Below, piece by piece: positions 1 through 8,945 of a stretch of DNA of 64,000 bases (the first letter of the stretch is position 1; each line of letters opens with the position of its first letter). The notes under the pieces are model-generated. The model did not search any database and was not told the DNA's origin. It was given only the letters and a program-made list of their open reading frames with translations. The stretch comes from Rariglobus hedericola (GTDB lineage: Bacteria; Verrucomicrobiota; Verrucomicrobiia; Opitutales; Opitutaceae), in the NCBI RefSeq assembly GCF_007559335.1, contig NZ_VMBG01000001.1, forward strand, positions 434,001-498,000. Direction: 5' to 3'. The translations under genes and the position numbers were made by a program.

Positions 1-74
1 GGCGAAACCATCCGGCAGGCGCGTCAATTGTGGACGCTGCGTCAACCGGTCAAAACTTCCTAATTCTTTTTCTC

Positions 75-1037
75 ATGACGATTCATCCTTTGGCCGTGCT
101 TGGAGCGGCATTCTCTCTGCTGACTGTTCCGGTGTGGGCGATCAGCACGGTGCAGTTAAAAAGCGGTGCGACCATCGAGGCCGAAGTGCTCGCCGAAAAA
201 CCCGACCGCATCGTGGTGGATCTCGGTTTCACCGTCGTGACGGTTCCCCGCGACGAGATCGAATCGCTCACCGCCAAGGTCGAAAAGGGTGGGATCGCCG
301 TGGTGCCCGACAACGTCGATCTCTACCGCGTCGCCACCAATCCCTCGGTGTTCTCCGTGAAAGAAAACGTGGACCGGGTTGGCGAAGCAGTGGTGCTCAT
401 TCGCACACCCGTCGGACTCGGCTCCGGTTTTTTTATTCATTCGTCCGGCTACATCGTGACCAACGAGCACGTCATCGCCGGTGAATACAATATCACCGTC
501 ACACAGTTCCGCCGCGGCGCGACCGAGCTGGAAAAAGTGCAGTATAACAAAGTCCGCATCGTCGCCCTCGATTCTCGCCTCGACCTCGCGCTGTTGAAGA
601 TCGAGGACGCCGGCCCGGTGCTTTTCCCGACCGTGGCGTTGGGTGACGGCGCCTCGCTCAATGACGGACAGACCGTCTTCGCCATTGGCAGCCCGCTCGG
701 TCTCGATCGCACGGTTTCCCAAGGCATCGTGAGCGCACGCACGCGACCGCTCGACGGCCAGCTTTACATCCAGACCACCACGCAGATCAATCCGGGCAAC
801 TCCGGCGGGCCGTTGTTCAATCTGCGCGGCGAGGTCGTGGGCGTGAATAACATGAAGGCCATGGAAGTCGGTGTCGAAGGCCTGAACTTCGCGATTCCCA
901 CCGGCGTCTTAAAAAACTTTCTCAGCCATCGTGACGCTTTTGCCTTTGATCCGCGTAATCCGAACGCCGGCTACCGTTATCTCGAGCCCCCGCAACCGGT
1001 GAAAGCGTCCACGTCCGATAAACCGACCAAACCCTGA
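75..1037 (+). CDS. Secreted trypsin-like (HtrA/S1C-type) serine protease
   Basis: Probable periplasmic or secreted serine protease. I start it at the ATG at 75, giving 320 aa, because the protein then opens with a hydrophobic signal peptide ending near VWA; the open frame upstream adds only a non-signal leader. The trypsin-like catalytic triad is visible: His132 in TNEHVIAG, Asp170 in LDLALLK and Ser243 in NPGNSGGPL. About 80 residues precede the protease domain and contain a small beta-rich segment (VQLKSGATIEAEVLAEKPDR). No PDZ domain follows, so it is shorter than classical DegP/HtrA. A 21-bp gap leads to the next gene, and the three genes to 5212 look like one operon. Substrate unknown. 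Confidence 0.85.
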   Translation: MTIHPLAVLGAAFSLLTVPVWAISTVQLKSGATIEAEVLAEKPDRIVVDLGFTVVTVPRDEIESLTAKVEKGGIAVVPDNVDLYRVATNPSVFSVKENVDRVGEAVVLIRTPVGLGSGFFIHSSGYIVTNEHVIAGEYNITVTQFRRGATELEKVQYNKVRIVALDSRLDLALLKIEDAGPVLFPTVALGDGASLNDGQTVFAIGSPLGLDRTVSQGIVSARTRPLDGQLYIQTTTQINPGNSGGPLFNLRGEVVGVNNMKAMEVGVEGLNFAIPTGVLKNFLSHRDAFAFDPRNPNAGYRYLEPPQPVKASTSDKPTKP

Positions 1038-1058
1038 GCCCTCTTTTAAATCCATTTT

Positions 1059-2888
1059 ATGATCCGACCCATCATTGCATCCGCGTTTTTCACCTCTGCC
1101 TCCTTGCTCATCGCGGTGCCCGCCGTGCCGCTGGTTAACCTGGTTGATGACCAGACGCTCGCCGTGGTTTCCGTAAGCGATGCGCCCGCGTTGTTGCGCG
1201 GCTGGGATGCCGGCCCGCTCGCAAAAACCTGGAATGATCCGCAAGTCGTTAAGTTCCTCACGCCCTTCCGCGAGGAGATCAAAATCGACGAGTGGGATGC
1301 CGAGACGAAAACCGCGACCGGCCTCACGGTGCGCGAATTGCTGGCGCTCGCCAAGGGTGAGGTCCTGATCGCGGTGCCTTCGTTCAAGATTTCCACGATG
1401 GAAAAGAAATCGCCGCCGCCGTTCTTGGCCGTGCTCGAGGTTGGTGACGACAGCGAGAAGATCGAGAAAATCCTCGCCGAGTCTCTCGCTAAAAAATCGC
1501 TGCAGGAGGAGACCGAATTGTTCTCCGGCGTAAAGGTCCACATCCGCCCGCTGGCGAAAAAAGCGACCGATGAAAAAACGGACGATGCCACGGAAGACGA
1601 AGCCGACGAGATCAAGACTCCCGGTTCGTTCGCGTGGGCGATGTCGGACGGTCTCTGGTTCATCAGCTTGGACAAAGAGCGCGTGTTCGCCGCCATCGAT
1701 GCGTTAAAGCAAGGCGGAGTGAACGCGGCATTGGGCAAGACCGAGCGTTATCTGCGCACCCGCCAGCGCGTGGGCCAAGCGCAGGCTCTGGTCTATGTTA
1801 ATTTCCCCGCGGTGTATCCGTTGGTTCGTGACGCGGTGGCCGAGTCCAAGGCGAAATCGGCCGCAAAGCCGAACATGATGGGCATCGATTCCGAGGCGGT
1901 CCTGAATGCGCTGGGATTGGACGTGTTGGGTGAAAGTTATTTCTCGCTGGAGACCGGTGCTAACGAGACGAACATGGATTTCGGCCTTACCTACACTGAG
2001 GAGCGCGGACTCGTGAAGTTGATCGCTTATCAGCCGGGCACGGCACTGCGTCCGGATTGGATCGCGGCCAAGTGGCCCAGCGTTTCCACGGGCCGTTTCA
2101 GCGTGCCGAAGGCGTATGCCGCGCTGGCTGAGTTGCTGGAGTCGATCAGCCCGATGATGTCCGGCATGGCCCAGGGCCAGATCCGTGCGTTTAATAAAAA
2201 AATCGGCATCGATATCGAACGCGATTTGATCGGCAGCCTCGGTGAAGACATCGTGACGGCATATGTGATTCCCTCGGGCACGCCCGATGGTTCCGTTCCG
2301 GCTTGGACCGACATGGATCAATTGTTCGCGATGACGCTGGCCAACGAAGCCACGTTCATCAAAGCCGTCGAGGCGCTCAAGCGTCTGGCTGGTCCCGCCG
2401 CGGACCAGATGTTCACCAAGCGCGATTATCTCGGTAACACGCTTTATACGCTCAACCTGCCGCCGACCCCGGAAGGCATGAAGGCGCGCCGCGGATTTTC
2501 TTACGCGATCGCCAACGGCACATTTCTCCTTGGCGTGGGCTCTGCAGCGAGCGTGGAGAGCGCACTCCAAGGCATGTCGTCCAATCAAGGTCTGTTCTGG
2601 AAACGGGATGACGTGAAGGCCGTGGTCGCTAATTTCCCGGCTGATGCGGTGGGCATTCAGGTGCAGGATATGCGCTTCATCGTCGATTCGCTGATCGAGA
2701 TGGCGGTTCAGTATCAAACCGCTGAAAATGAAGGCGTCGACGAAGCCGATCAAAAGAAGCACGTTGATATCTCCGCCCGTCCCGATGCCGAGTTGATCGG
2801 CCGTTACTGGGGATTGAGCGGCGGCTATGTTCTCAAGACGCCGGAAGGCCTCTTCACCAAGACCCGCATCGTTCATCCACAGCCATGA
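1059..2888 (+). CDS. Secreted protein of unknown function (DUF3352-like)
   Basis: A 609-aa protein with an N-terminal signal sequence (hydrophobic through residue ~25). The rest is soluble and has no catalytic motif that I recognise. It resembles the large secreted 'DUF3352-like' hypothetical proteins common in Verrucomicrobia and Planctomycetes, with scattered LALAKGEVLIAVP-type and FSYAIANGTFLLGVG-type strands. An acidic, charged linker (DEKTDDATEDEADE) lies around residue 170-180. Its stop overlaps the next start in an ATGA, so translation with the FG-GAP gene is probably coupled. The family assignment is weak; the coding call is strong because of length, consistent codon use and operon position. 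Confidence 0.75.
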   Translation: MIRPIIASAFFTSASLLIAVPAVPLVNLVDDQTLAVVSVSDAPALLRGWDAGPLAKTWNDPQVVKFLTPFREEIKIDEWDAETKTATGLTVRELLALAKGEVLIAVPSFKISTMEKKSPPPFLAVLEVGDDSEKIEKILAESLAKKSLQEETELFSGVKVHIRPLAKKATDEKTDDATEDEADEIKTPGSFAWAMSDGLWFISLDKERVFAAIDALKQGGVNAALGKTERYLRTRQRVGQAQALVYVNFPAVYPLVRDAVAESKAKSAAKPNMMGIDSEAVLNALGLDVLGESYFSLETGANETNMDFGLTYTEERGLVKLIAYQPGTALRPDWIAAKWPSVSTGRFSVPKAYAALAELLESISPMMSGMAQGQIRAFNKKIGIDIERDLIGSLGEDIVTAYVIPSGTPDGSVPAWTDMDQLFAMTLANEATFIKAVEALKRLAGPAADQMFTKRDYLGNTLYTLNLPPTPEGMKARRGFSYAIANGTFLLGVGSAASVESALQGMSSNQGLFWKRDDVKAVVANFPADAVGIQVQDMRFIVDSLIEMAVQYQTAENEGVDEADQKKHVDISARPDAELIGRYWGLSGGYVLKTPEGLFTKTRIVHPQP

Positions 2889-5212
2889 GTTCATCTCTTC
2901 TTAACGGCCGTCTCGGTGCCGTCTGTTTGCTCGCAGTTGCTTCTTTGCACGCGGCGGCGCCTGAAGTCGCGTTGAGCGGACCCGAGGTGCAGAAACTCGA
3001 TTGGAATACCCGCGTGCTTCAAGCCGTGGATATGAACGGCGACAAGCTGCTCGATGTGCTCGTGGCGAACAATGACCGCTCGACCATCGATATTCTTTAT
3101 CAACTCAAACCGGGTGAGGCCCGCGAGGTCGCGACGAAATCCGCCAATGCCAACCGCTGGGAACCCGTCGTGGAGGATGCGCGTTTCCGTCGTGAGCGGG
3201 TCACCACCGGTGTGACGATGTATGATCTGGTGGCGGGCGACCTCAATGGCGATGGCCGCGCCGATCTCGCCTACAGTGGTGATCCGCAGGCGTTGACCGT
3301 GCGGTATCAGGAAGAGGAAGGCACGTGGCGCGAAGTGAAACTCAGCGAAGCCCCGGGCCCGATCCAGTCTCCCGGCAGCCTGCGTCTCGCCGATCTGAAC
3401 GGCGACGGTCGCACGGATTTGGTGATGCTCGGGCTGAAGGAACTCGTGGTGTTTTATCAGAGCGAGGCCGGCGAACTGGCCTCGCCGCAGCGTTTCCCGC
3501 TGGCCGATGAGAATTGCTATGGCCTCGAGCTCTTCGACGTGGATGGCGACGGGCGTCCGGATATCGTTTATCTGAGCAACAGTCCGCGTGATGCGTTTCG
3601 CGTCCGCCTGCAAAACGCGCAGGCGCAGTTCGGTCCCGAGCAGGCGTATTCGATTAAATCGGCGCGCAGCACGTTGCAGGTTCTCGCTCCGGCCGATGCG
3701 AAAGCGAAACAACCGGCGCGACTGGTGTTCGCCCAGCAGCGCACCGGGCAACTGGAGTTCTTCAATCTGGAGACGGCCAAAAAGGGTAAAGACGGCGCGG
3801 CCCCCGTGCTGCGTCCGCGCGTGTTTACTCCGCGCACGTCGGGCAAGACGCCGGCATCGTATGCGTTCGGTGATTTCAATGCGGACGGCCGCGAAGACAT
3901 CGCGGTGAGTGATGCCGATGGCGCGCAGGTCTTCATTTATTTCCGTCAGGCGGACGGCGGGTTCACCACGGCGGAGCGCTTTCCGTCGTTTGCGGATGTG
4001 CGCAGTCTCGCCGCGGGTGATTGGACGGGGGACGGTCGCGCCGATTTGATCGTGGCGAGTTTGAAGGAGCAGTCGGTGGGCGTTGCGTCGGTCAATGCCG
4101 AGGGCCGTCTGGATTATCCGCAACCTCTGCCGGGAACGGGGCGTCCGCTGGCGGTTGCCGCCGGCGATGTCATGGGCAAGGGCAAGTTGTCCATCGTCGT
4201 GCTTCGCGAAGAAAAAGGAAAACGCTGGTTCGATGTGCTCGCGCGCAACAGCGAAGGTGCGCCGGTTATTCTGCGCACGGTGGAGTTGACCGGATTAAAG
4301 ACCGATCCGCGCGGCTTGCGATTGATCGATGCGAACCAGGACGGACGTCTCGATGTGGCGGTGTTTACGCCGCTCGATTCGATGCGCCTGTTTCTGCAAA
4401 ACGCCGATGGTAGCTTCACGGATGCAAGTGCGGGCGCGGGTTTCCGCAAAGGACTCGTGGACAATCTCGACGCGAGCGCGGTCTCGAGCGGCGATCCGGC
4501 CGGTGACGGCAAGCAGGCGTTGTTAGTGAGCACCGGTGGATTCACGCGCGCACTCAGCCTGGATGCGAAGGGTGCGTTGACAGTCATCGATCAGTTTAAC
4601 GCGCGCGACACGACGGCGGAGATCACGGCATCGTTTGTGATTCCCACGCCAAAAGGCGGACGCTCCGAGGTGTTGCTCTACGACCGCAAGGGGGAGCAGT
4701 TCCAGCGCCTGCGCGCGAACAAGCAGGGCGTTTATGAAGTCGTTGATGCCGTGCCGGTCGGTCGCATTGACGTGGTGGGGGCCGAAGTGCGCGCCACGGG
4801 GAAGGGCGGGCGCCAGTCGGAGTTGTTCCTGTTGGGCAAAGACCGCTTCTGGTGGATGCCGCTGGATCGCGGTGATTTCACGGCGCGCTCGGTCGAGACC
4901 TACACGACTGATTTGCCGGAGATTAATTACAGCGACGTGATCGCGGGCGACCTGACCGATGACGGCAAAGTCGAATTAGTTACGCTGGATCCCGACAACA
5001 GCGTGGTCGAAGTGCTGGCGCGCGATGAGTCGTCCAAAGCGTGGGTGAGCCGCGTGCATTTCAAGGTCTTCGAGACGGACGACCATTATCAAGGTCGCCG
5101 CGGCGAGGCCTTGGAGCCGCGCGAAGCCATCGTGGCTGATGTTACGGGTGACGGTAAGAAAGACCTGCTGCTGCTGGTGCACGACCGCGTGCTGATTTAT
5201 CCGCAGAAGTAA
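2885..5212 (+). CDS. Secreted FG-GAP/VCBS-repeat protein
   Basis: A 775-aa protein with a signal peptide (cleavage near LHAAA, residue ~23). It carries about eleven calcium-loop repeats of the type D-x-N/D-x-DG-x-x-D: DMNGDKLLD, DLNGDGRAD, DLNGDGRTD, DVDGDGRPD, DFNADGRED, DWTGDGRAD, DVMGKGKLS, DANQDGRLD, DPAGDGKQA, DLTDDGKVE and DVTGDGKKD. This is the FG-GAP/VCBS beta-propeller signature, so one or two extracellular propellers are likely, spanning nearly the whole chain with no separate catalytic domain. Binding or adhesion is the usual role; the ligand is not predictable. It overlaps the upstream gene by 4 bp and probably belongs to the same surface/secreted operon as the protease at 75. Confidence 0.85.
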   Translation: MSSSLLNGRLGAVCLLAVASLHAAAPEVALSGPEVQKLDWNTRVLQAVDMNGDKLLDVLVANNDRSTIDILYQLKPGEAREVATKSANANRWEPVVEDARFRRERVTTGVTMYDLVAGDLNGDGRADLAYSGDPQALTVRYQEEEGTWREVKLSEAPGPIQSPGSLRLADLNGDGRTDLVMLGLKELVVFYQSEAGELASPQRFPLADENCYGLELFDVDGDGRPDIVYLSNSPRDAFRVRLQNAQAQFGPEQAYSIKSARSTLQVLAPADAKAKQPARLVFAQQRTGQLEFFNLETAKKGKDGAAPVLRPRVFTPRTSGKTPASYAFGDFNADGREDIAVSDADGAQVFIYFRQADGGFTTAERFPSFADVRSLAAGDWTGDGRADLIVASLKEQSVGVASVNAEGRLDYPQPLPGTGRPLAVAAGDVMGKGKLSIVVLREEKGKRWFDVLARNSEGAPVILRTVELTGLKTDPRGLRLIDANQDGRLDVAVFTPLDSMRLFLQNADGSFTDASAGAGFRKGLVDNLDASAVSSGDPAGDGKQALLVSTGGFTRALSLDAKGALTVIDQFNARDTTAEITASFVIPTPKGGRSEVLLYDRKGEQFQRLRANKQGVYEVVDAVPVGRIDVVGAEVRATGKGGRQSELFLLGKDRFWWMPLDRGDFTARSVETYTTDLPEINYSDVIAGDLTDDGKVELVTLDPDNSVVEVLARDESSKAWVSRVHFKVFETDDHYQGRRGEALEPREAIVADVTGDGKKDLLLLVHDRVLIYPQK

Positions 5213-5252
5213 CGGGCAGGCGAACGCTTTTGGCGGAAGGTAGTTACGAAAA

Positions 5253-5284
5253 AGCCCGCCGGTCTGATTAAAGACCGGCGGGCT
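5253..5284 (-). terminator. Rho-independent terminator downstream of tRNA-Arg
   Basis: A 13-bp perfect inverted repeat (arms 5253-5265 and 5272-5284, GC-rich core GCCCGCCGGTC) with a 6-nt loop. On the minus strand the stem is followed by a run of five T, which fits termination of the tRNA transcript. On the plus strand it is followed by A-rich sequence, so it is less convincing for the FG-GAP gene. Confidence 0.85.
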
Positions 5285-5289
5285 AAAAA

Positions 5290-5366
5290 TGGTGCAACCT
5301 TAGGGAGTCGAACCCCAAACCTTCTGATTCGTAGTCAGATGCTCTATCCAGTTGAGCTAAGGCTGC
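5290..5366 (-). tRNA. tRNA-Arg (anticodon ACG)
   Basis: The minus strand folds into a complete cloverleaf. The 7-bp acceptor pairs GCAGCCT with AGGTTGC (one G-U), followed by discriminator A and an encoded CCA at 5290-5292. The D arm is present (TAGCTCAACTGGATAGAGCA), the anticodon stem CTGACT/AATCAG encloses the loop containing ACG, and the T arm contains GGTTCGACTCC. ACG reads CGN arginine codons after A34 deamination to inosine. The gene is monocistronic between the convergent FG-GAP gene and the hpf region, with its own terminator just downstream. Confidence 0.97.
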
Positions 5367-5504
5367 GCTGAGGAGGAGTGAAAAAGCCGTTTTTAAACGG
5401 CGAGTGCAAGCGCGAATTTGGAGATTTTATCGGGCTGGTTTTTACGGGCCTGAATCATCCTCGTTTCAACGCGGTCGCTAGCCTCGCGAAATCAGACAAT
5501 AAAA

Positions 5505-5531
5505 AACCCGCCGGGCTAGGAGCGGCGGGTT
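5505..5531 (-). terminator. Rho-independent terminator of hpf
   Basis: A 9-bp GC-rich stem (5505-5513 with 5523-5531, AACCCGCCG/CGGCGGGTT) and a 9-nt loop. On the minus strand it is followed by a run of T. It lies 25 bp downstream of the hpf stop codon. Confidence 0.8.
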
Positions 5532-5555
5532 TGAGCTCTGACTACACTGACCGGA

Positions 5556-5930
5556 TCACATCGTTTCCGGCGCGGCGGCTTCCAGATCGGTTACGCGAAC
5601 GTGCTGGCGCTTGGCCTTTACCATGTGCGAACGGCGCTCGAGCATGCGGTCGAGTTTATCGATCAGCATGGCGACGGCCTTGTGGCACTCATCCGACGAG
5701 ACGGAGGCGTTCATGTCGGGGCCGAAAATCTGTATGTGGCCTTTGGCGGTGAAGCGCTGGGCGACGGCCTGCTTGGAGTCGCATTCAAGTTCCACGCGAA
5801 CGCGGATAATTCGCTCCTGATGGCGGAACAGGCGTTCCGACTTGTCTTGAACGAAAGTTTTGAGGGACGGGGTTAGTTCGAGGTGAATACCTGAAACGAT
5901 CACTTCCTGCGTATTATTTTGTCTATTCAT
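5556..5930 (-). CDS. hpf: Ribosome hibernation promoting factor, HPF/RaiA family (short form)
   Basis: A 124-aa protein that fits the single-domain HPF/YfiA fold. It has an N-terminal strand IVSGIHLELTPSLKTFVQDK, then basic helix KSERLFRHQERI, a strand pair around RVRVELECDS and AKGHIQIFG, and the second helix SSDECHKAVAMLIDKLDRMLERR. HPF binds the 30S A/P-site region and the mRNA channel in stationary phase, inactivating ribosomes. The long-form C-terminal dimerisation domain is absent: the chain ends shortly after the basic segment KAKRQHVRV. It is a single-gene unit with its own terminator at 5505-5531. Length and motif order fit well. Confidence 0.9.
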   Translation of the reverse strand: MNRQNNTQEVIVSGIHLELTPSLKTFVQDKSERLFRHQERIIRVRVELECDSKQAVAQRFTAKGHIQIFGPDMNASVSSDECHKAVAMLIDKLDRMLERRSHMVKAKRQHVRVTDLEAAAPETM

Positions 5931-5986
5931 GACTGCGGTATGTTTTTGGTTAGACCTAGCCTGAAATTGGTAGCCTGCTCGTGGCC

Positions 5987-6805
5987 ATGTCCTCGCTAAG
6001 CGAAGAAGTCACAAAGTATGCGGCCGTCATCGTGACGGGCGGATCTTCCGGTATTGGAAAGTCCTTCATTGAGCTGATAGCGACGGTGCACCCCGGGGTG
6101 CTCATTTGCAATCTTTCAAGACGCGTTCCGGCCATAAATGTGAGTCAGCTTAACCTGCGCCATGTTCCCTGCGATTTGTCGAAGCATGATGAGGTCAGCG
6201 CTGGCGCCGACGCGGTATTAAGCCTTCTAACCGAGCATGCGCCGAAGGGGCCGGTTTTGTTGATCAACAACAGCGGCTTAGGTGCGTATGGGGTGTTTCC
6301 CGAGCCGAATCTGGGACACCAATTGGAGATGCTCGATGTGAACGTGCGGGCGGTGGTGGAGTTTACCGGACGTCTCTTGCCGTGCTTAAAAACGCGCAGT
6401 GGTGCGGTCATTACGGTGGCCTCGACGGCGGCCTTTCAACCCACGCCTTATCTGGCGGCTTACGGTGCGAGCAAGGCGTTCGTGTTGCACTGGAGTCTCG
6501 CCTTGAATGAGGAGTTGCGCGGCACCGGTGTGCGCACGCTGGCGGTCTGCCCCGGGCCGACTTCAACGGAATTTTTTCGCCGCGCGGGACTCAAGAAAGG
6601 ATCGGTTGCGGATTCGCTCGGACAGACCACCGAACAGGTTGTGAGCGAAGCGTTGCAGGCGCTGGCGCGAGGCAAAGCTCAGGTTGTCACCGGCTGGAAA
6701 AACAAGGTGATGGCGGCGGTTGCATCGAAGTTTCCAAAACCGTTTGTCTCGCGTATCAGCGCAAAAATCCTGGCGCGGTGGCGCCTCAGCAAGGTGTCCT
6801 CGTGA
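5987..6805 (+). CDS. Short-chain dehydrogenase/reductase (SDR) family oxidoreductase
   Basis: A 272-aa classical SDR. I prefer the ATG at 5987 over the in-frame GTG at 5981. The Rossmann glycine motif TGGSSGIG starts at residue 17; the NNSG strand-4 motif is at about 94-97 (usually NNAG). The catalytic residues are Ser146 (VAST), Tyr159 and Lys163 in YGASK, and a PGPTSTEFF segment follows. It is an NAD(P)H-dependent reductase or dehydrogenase; the substrate cannot be told. The layout recalls DltE-like SDRs of about 260-270 aa. The stop codon overlaps the GTG start of the pseudouridine synthase (GTGA), so the two are probably co-translated, although no functional link is known to me. Confidence 0.9.
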   Translation: MSSLSEEVTKYAAVIVTGGSSGIGKSFIELIATVHPGVLICNLSRRVPAINVSQLNLRHVPCDLSKHDEVSAGADAVLSLLTEHAPKGPVLLINNSGLGAYGVFPEPNLGHQLEMLDVNVRAVVEFTGRLLPCLKTRSGAVITVASTAAFQPTPYLAAYGASKAFVLHWSLALNEELRGTGVRTLAVCPGPTSTEFFRRAGLKKGSVADSLGQTTEQVVSEALQALARGKAQVVTGWKNKVMAAVASKFPKPFVSRISAKILARWRLSKVSS

Positions 6806-7659
6806 GCGAGGAACCTGCGCTGAATGCGGCGCCGGCCAAGCCCGCGCCGGAGCCGGTCGATTACGACATCCGCGCGTGCGCCTGGCCGCCGCGTCGCGGA
6901 GAACCGCGCGAGGGCACGGTGCGCATGATCGGACCGGAAGAATTGAAAACGTGGATCGTGCATGAGGACGACCGCCTCTTGATCATCTCAAAGCCCGGTG
7001 ACGTGGTGTGTCATCCGTCGAAGGCCGGTCCGTGGTCGAGCCTCGTCGGCGCGGCACGCGAATACACGCAATTGCCTACAGTGCATCTGGTGTTTCGTCT
7101 CGATCGTGAGACGAGTGGCATCATCGTCCTCGCGAAGGATCCGAAGATGGCGTCCCGCCTGCAGAAGGCTGTGCAGGAGCGTCGCGTCACCAAACGTTAC
7201 CAGGTGATCGTGTGGGGCGAATTGCGTGATCCTGTGACGGTCGATCAACCGCTCGGCATAGATCTGCACAGTCCGGTGTTTGTGAAAAGCGCGGTGGTGC
7301 GCTTGGGCGACATGGAGGCCAAGGCGGCGATCACGCATTTTTCCAGCGAGGCGGTCGCGAATGGGTTTTCCCTGGTGCGCGCCGATCTGGAAACAGGTCG
7401 CAAGCACCAGATCCGCGCGCATCTCCAGTGGCTCGGTCACTCCGTGGTGGGCGATAAAATCTACGGACCCGATTCAAGGCACTACCTTGAGTTCATCGAC
7501 CACGGCTGGACGCCCGCACTTGAGGCAAAACTCCTGATGGACCGCCAGGCCTTGCACTGCGCCGAGATCGGACTGGAGCCCGCGGGACTTCCATTCACGT
7601 TCCGGGCACCGTTGCCAGCGGACATGACGGCCTTCGCGAAGGCCAAGGGACTGCTGTGA
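6802..7659 (+). CDS. RluA-family RNA pseudouridine synthase
   Basis: A 285-aa protein when started at the GTG at 6802, which overlaps the SDR stop; an upstream GTG at 6778 is also in frame. The RluA-family catalytic motif is FRLDRETSG with catalytic Asp101, followed by IIVLAK. The motif GRKHQIRAHLQWLGH, also typical of the family, lies near residue 210. The enzyme isomerises uridine to pseudouridine in rRNA or tRNA. There is no S4 domain at the N-terminus; instead the first ~50 residues are Pro/Ala-rich and low-complexity. The target RNA position cannot be assigned from sequence alone (RluA/RluC/RluD/TruC-like). Confidence 0.88.
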   Translation: MSEEPALNAAPAKPAPEPVDYDIRACAWPPRRGEPREGTVRMIGPEELKTWIVHEDDRLLIISKPGDVVCHPSKAGPWSSLVGAAREYTQLPTVHLVFRLDRETSGIIVLAKDPKMASRLQKAVQERRVTKRYQVIVWGELRDPVTVDQPLGIDLHSPVFVKSAVVRLGDMEAKAAITHFSSEAVANGFSLVRADLETGRKHQIRAHLQWLGHSVVGDKIYGPDSRHYLEFIDHGWTPALEAKLLMDRQALHCAEIGLEPAGLPFTFRAPLPADMTAFAKAKGLL

Positions 7660-7718
7660 AGCAGGGGAGCGGTTCCGGCGGTTGATTCGCTACGAACAGC
7701 CAGGCGAACCTAGTATGC

Positions 7719-8945
7719 TTAATCTACGGATGCTTGAGAACTCGGTCCGGCTATTTTGAGATCAATCCAAAAGCGGGTGCCCTTGCTGGATTCGGGGTCG
7801 ACCCCGATGCTTCCACCCATGCGTTCCGCGGCCTTGCGGGCGATGGTGAGACCGATGCCCGTGCCATCATATTTATCGGCGGGGTGGATGCGTTCGAACA
7901 TGCGGAAAATGCGCACACGATCCTTTTCAGCGATGCCGATCCCGTTGTCCTCAATCCAGAGTCTTACGAAATCCGGACCCGAGTGATCAGGCACGATTGA
8001 GGGGGAGGGGGATTGCGCCCAAATTTTCACGAGAGGCATCAAACCCGGACGGACAAATTTCACCGCGTTGCCCAACAGGTTGGAAAGGCACTGCGTGAGG
8101 AACGCCTCATGGCCGAGAATCTTGGGCAGAGTTCCCGTCACGCGAATATCCGCGTTGGTTGGATGCAGATTCGGGTAAGTCGCAAGGATGTCGGCCAGCA
8201 GTAGATTTAAATCGATGGGAGCCAAGATCACGTCGGCACGCAGCACGCGGGTGTAGTCGAGAACATCGCGAATGAGCCCATCAAGACGATTGGCCGAACC
8301 GGCGATACGCTGGAGGAAATCAACTCCCGTGGCGTCCAAACCGGCGGCGTGATCCTCGAGAAGAAGGCGCGAAAAACTCTGCATTCCGCGCAACGGCGCA
8401 CGCATGTCATGCGCGATGCTGTAGGAAAACGCCTCCAGCTCTTGAACGGTTTCCTGCAGCTGCGCGGTGCGCTCCTCGACGATTTTTTCCAGGTTGGCTG
8501 CGTAGTGAGATAGTTTCAGTTGTGCGGCCTGCAGGTGTTCGCGCTGCTTCGCCAGTTCGAAGAAAACGCCGGCTTTACTTTGCAGAATGTGGGGCTCGAT
8601 GGGTTTGAACAGAAAGTCCACCGCGCCGAGTTCGTAGCCGCGAAAGCGTCGCTGCATGTCCACGGCACCGGCAGTAAGAAAAATGATGGGCACGCGGCGG
8701 GTGCGCTCGGTGCCACGCATCAACTCCGCCAACTCGAATCCGTCCATACCGGGCATTTGCACATCGAGAATCGCCAGTGCGACTTCGTGGACCAAGAGCA
8801 ATTCAAGGGCCTCCGACCCGGAGCGGGCCTGGAGGATTTCCAGACCATCGCGTTGCAGCAGCGCACGCAACGCGAGCAGGTTGGGATCGAGGTCATCGAC
8901 GATCAGAAACTTGATGACGTGGGTCTCGGGCATGGCGTCGTTCAC
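7719..8945 (-). CDS. Response regulator-histidine kinase fusion (REC-HisKA-HATPase)
   Basis: A 408-aa cytoplasmic signalling protein. It opens with a receiver domain (LIVDD acidic pocket, phospho-acceptor Asp61 in AILDVQMPGMDG, Lys in FLFKPIEPH). A coiled-coil linker follows (LEKIVEERTAQLQETVQELEAF written in parts), then HisKA with His179 in AHDMRAPLRG, then a HATPase with N box NLLGNAVKFV, G1 IEDNGIGIA and G2 DGTGIGLTIA. No sensor domain or membrane segment is present, so the input is probably phosphotransfer from the operon's hybrid kinase. The start overlaps the cheB stop as GTGA; an ATG at 8933 is an alternative. It is the last gene of the minus-strand operon. Confidence 0.92.
   Translation of the reverse strand: MNDAMPETHVIKFLIVDDLDPNLLALRALLQRDGLEILQARSGSEALELLLVHEVALAILDVQMPGMDGFELAELMRGTERTRRVPIIFLTAGAVDMQRRFRGYELGAVDFLFKPIEPHILQSKAGVFFELAKQREHLQAAQLKLSHYAANLEKIVEERTAQLQETVQELEAFSYSIAHDMRAPLRGMQSFSRLLLEDHAAGLDATGVDFLQRIAGSANRLDGLIRDVLDYTRVLRADVILAPIDLNLLLADILATYPNLHPTNADIRVTGTLPKILGHEAFLTQCLSNLLGNAVKFVRPGLMPLVKIWAQSPSPSIVPDHSGPDFVRLWIEDNGIGIAEKDRVRIFRMFERIHPADKYDGTGIGLTIARKAAERMGGSIGVDPESSKGTRFWIDLKIAGPSSQASVD

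Noticed and set aside
5378-5752. A 124-codon plus-strand frame over the hpf region
   Set aside because: It starts near the tRNA gene and runs antisense to hpf; the product has an Arg-rich, non-conserved sequence, whereas the minus strand is a clear HPF.
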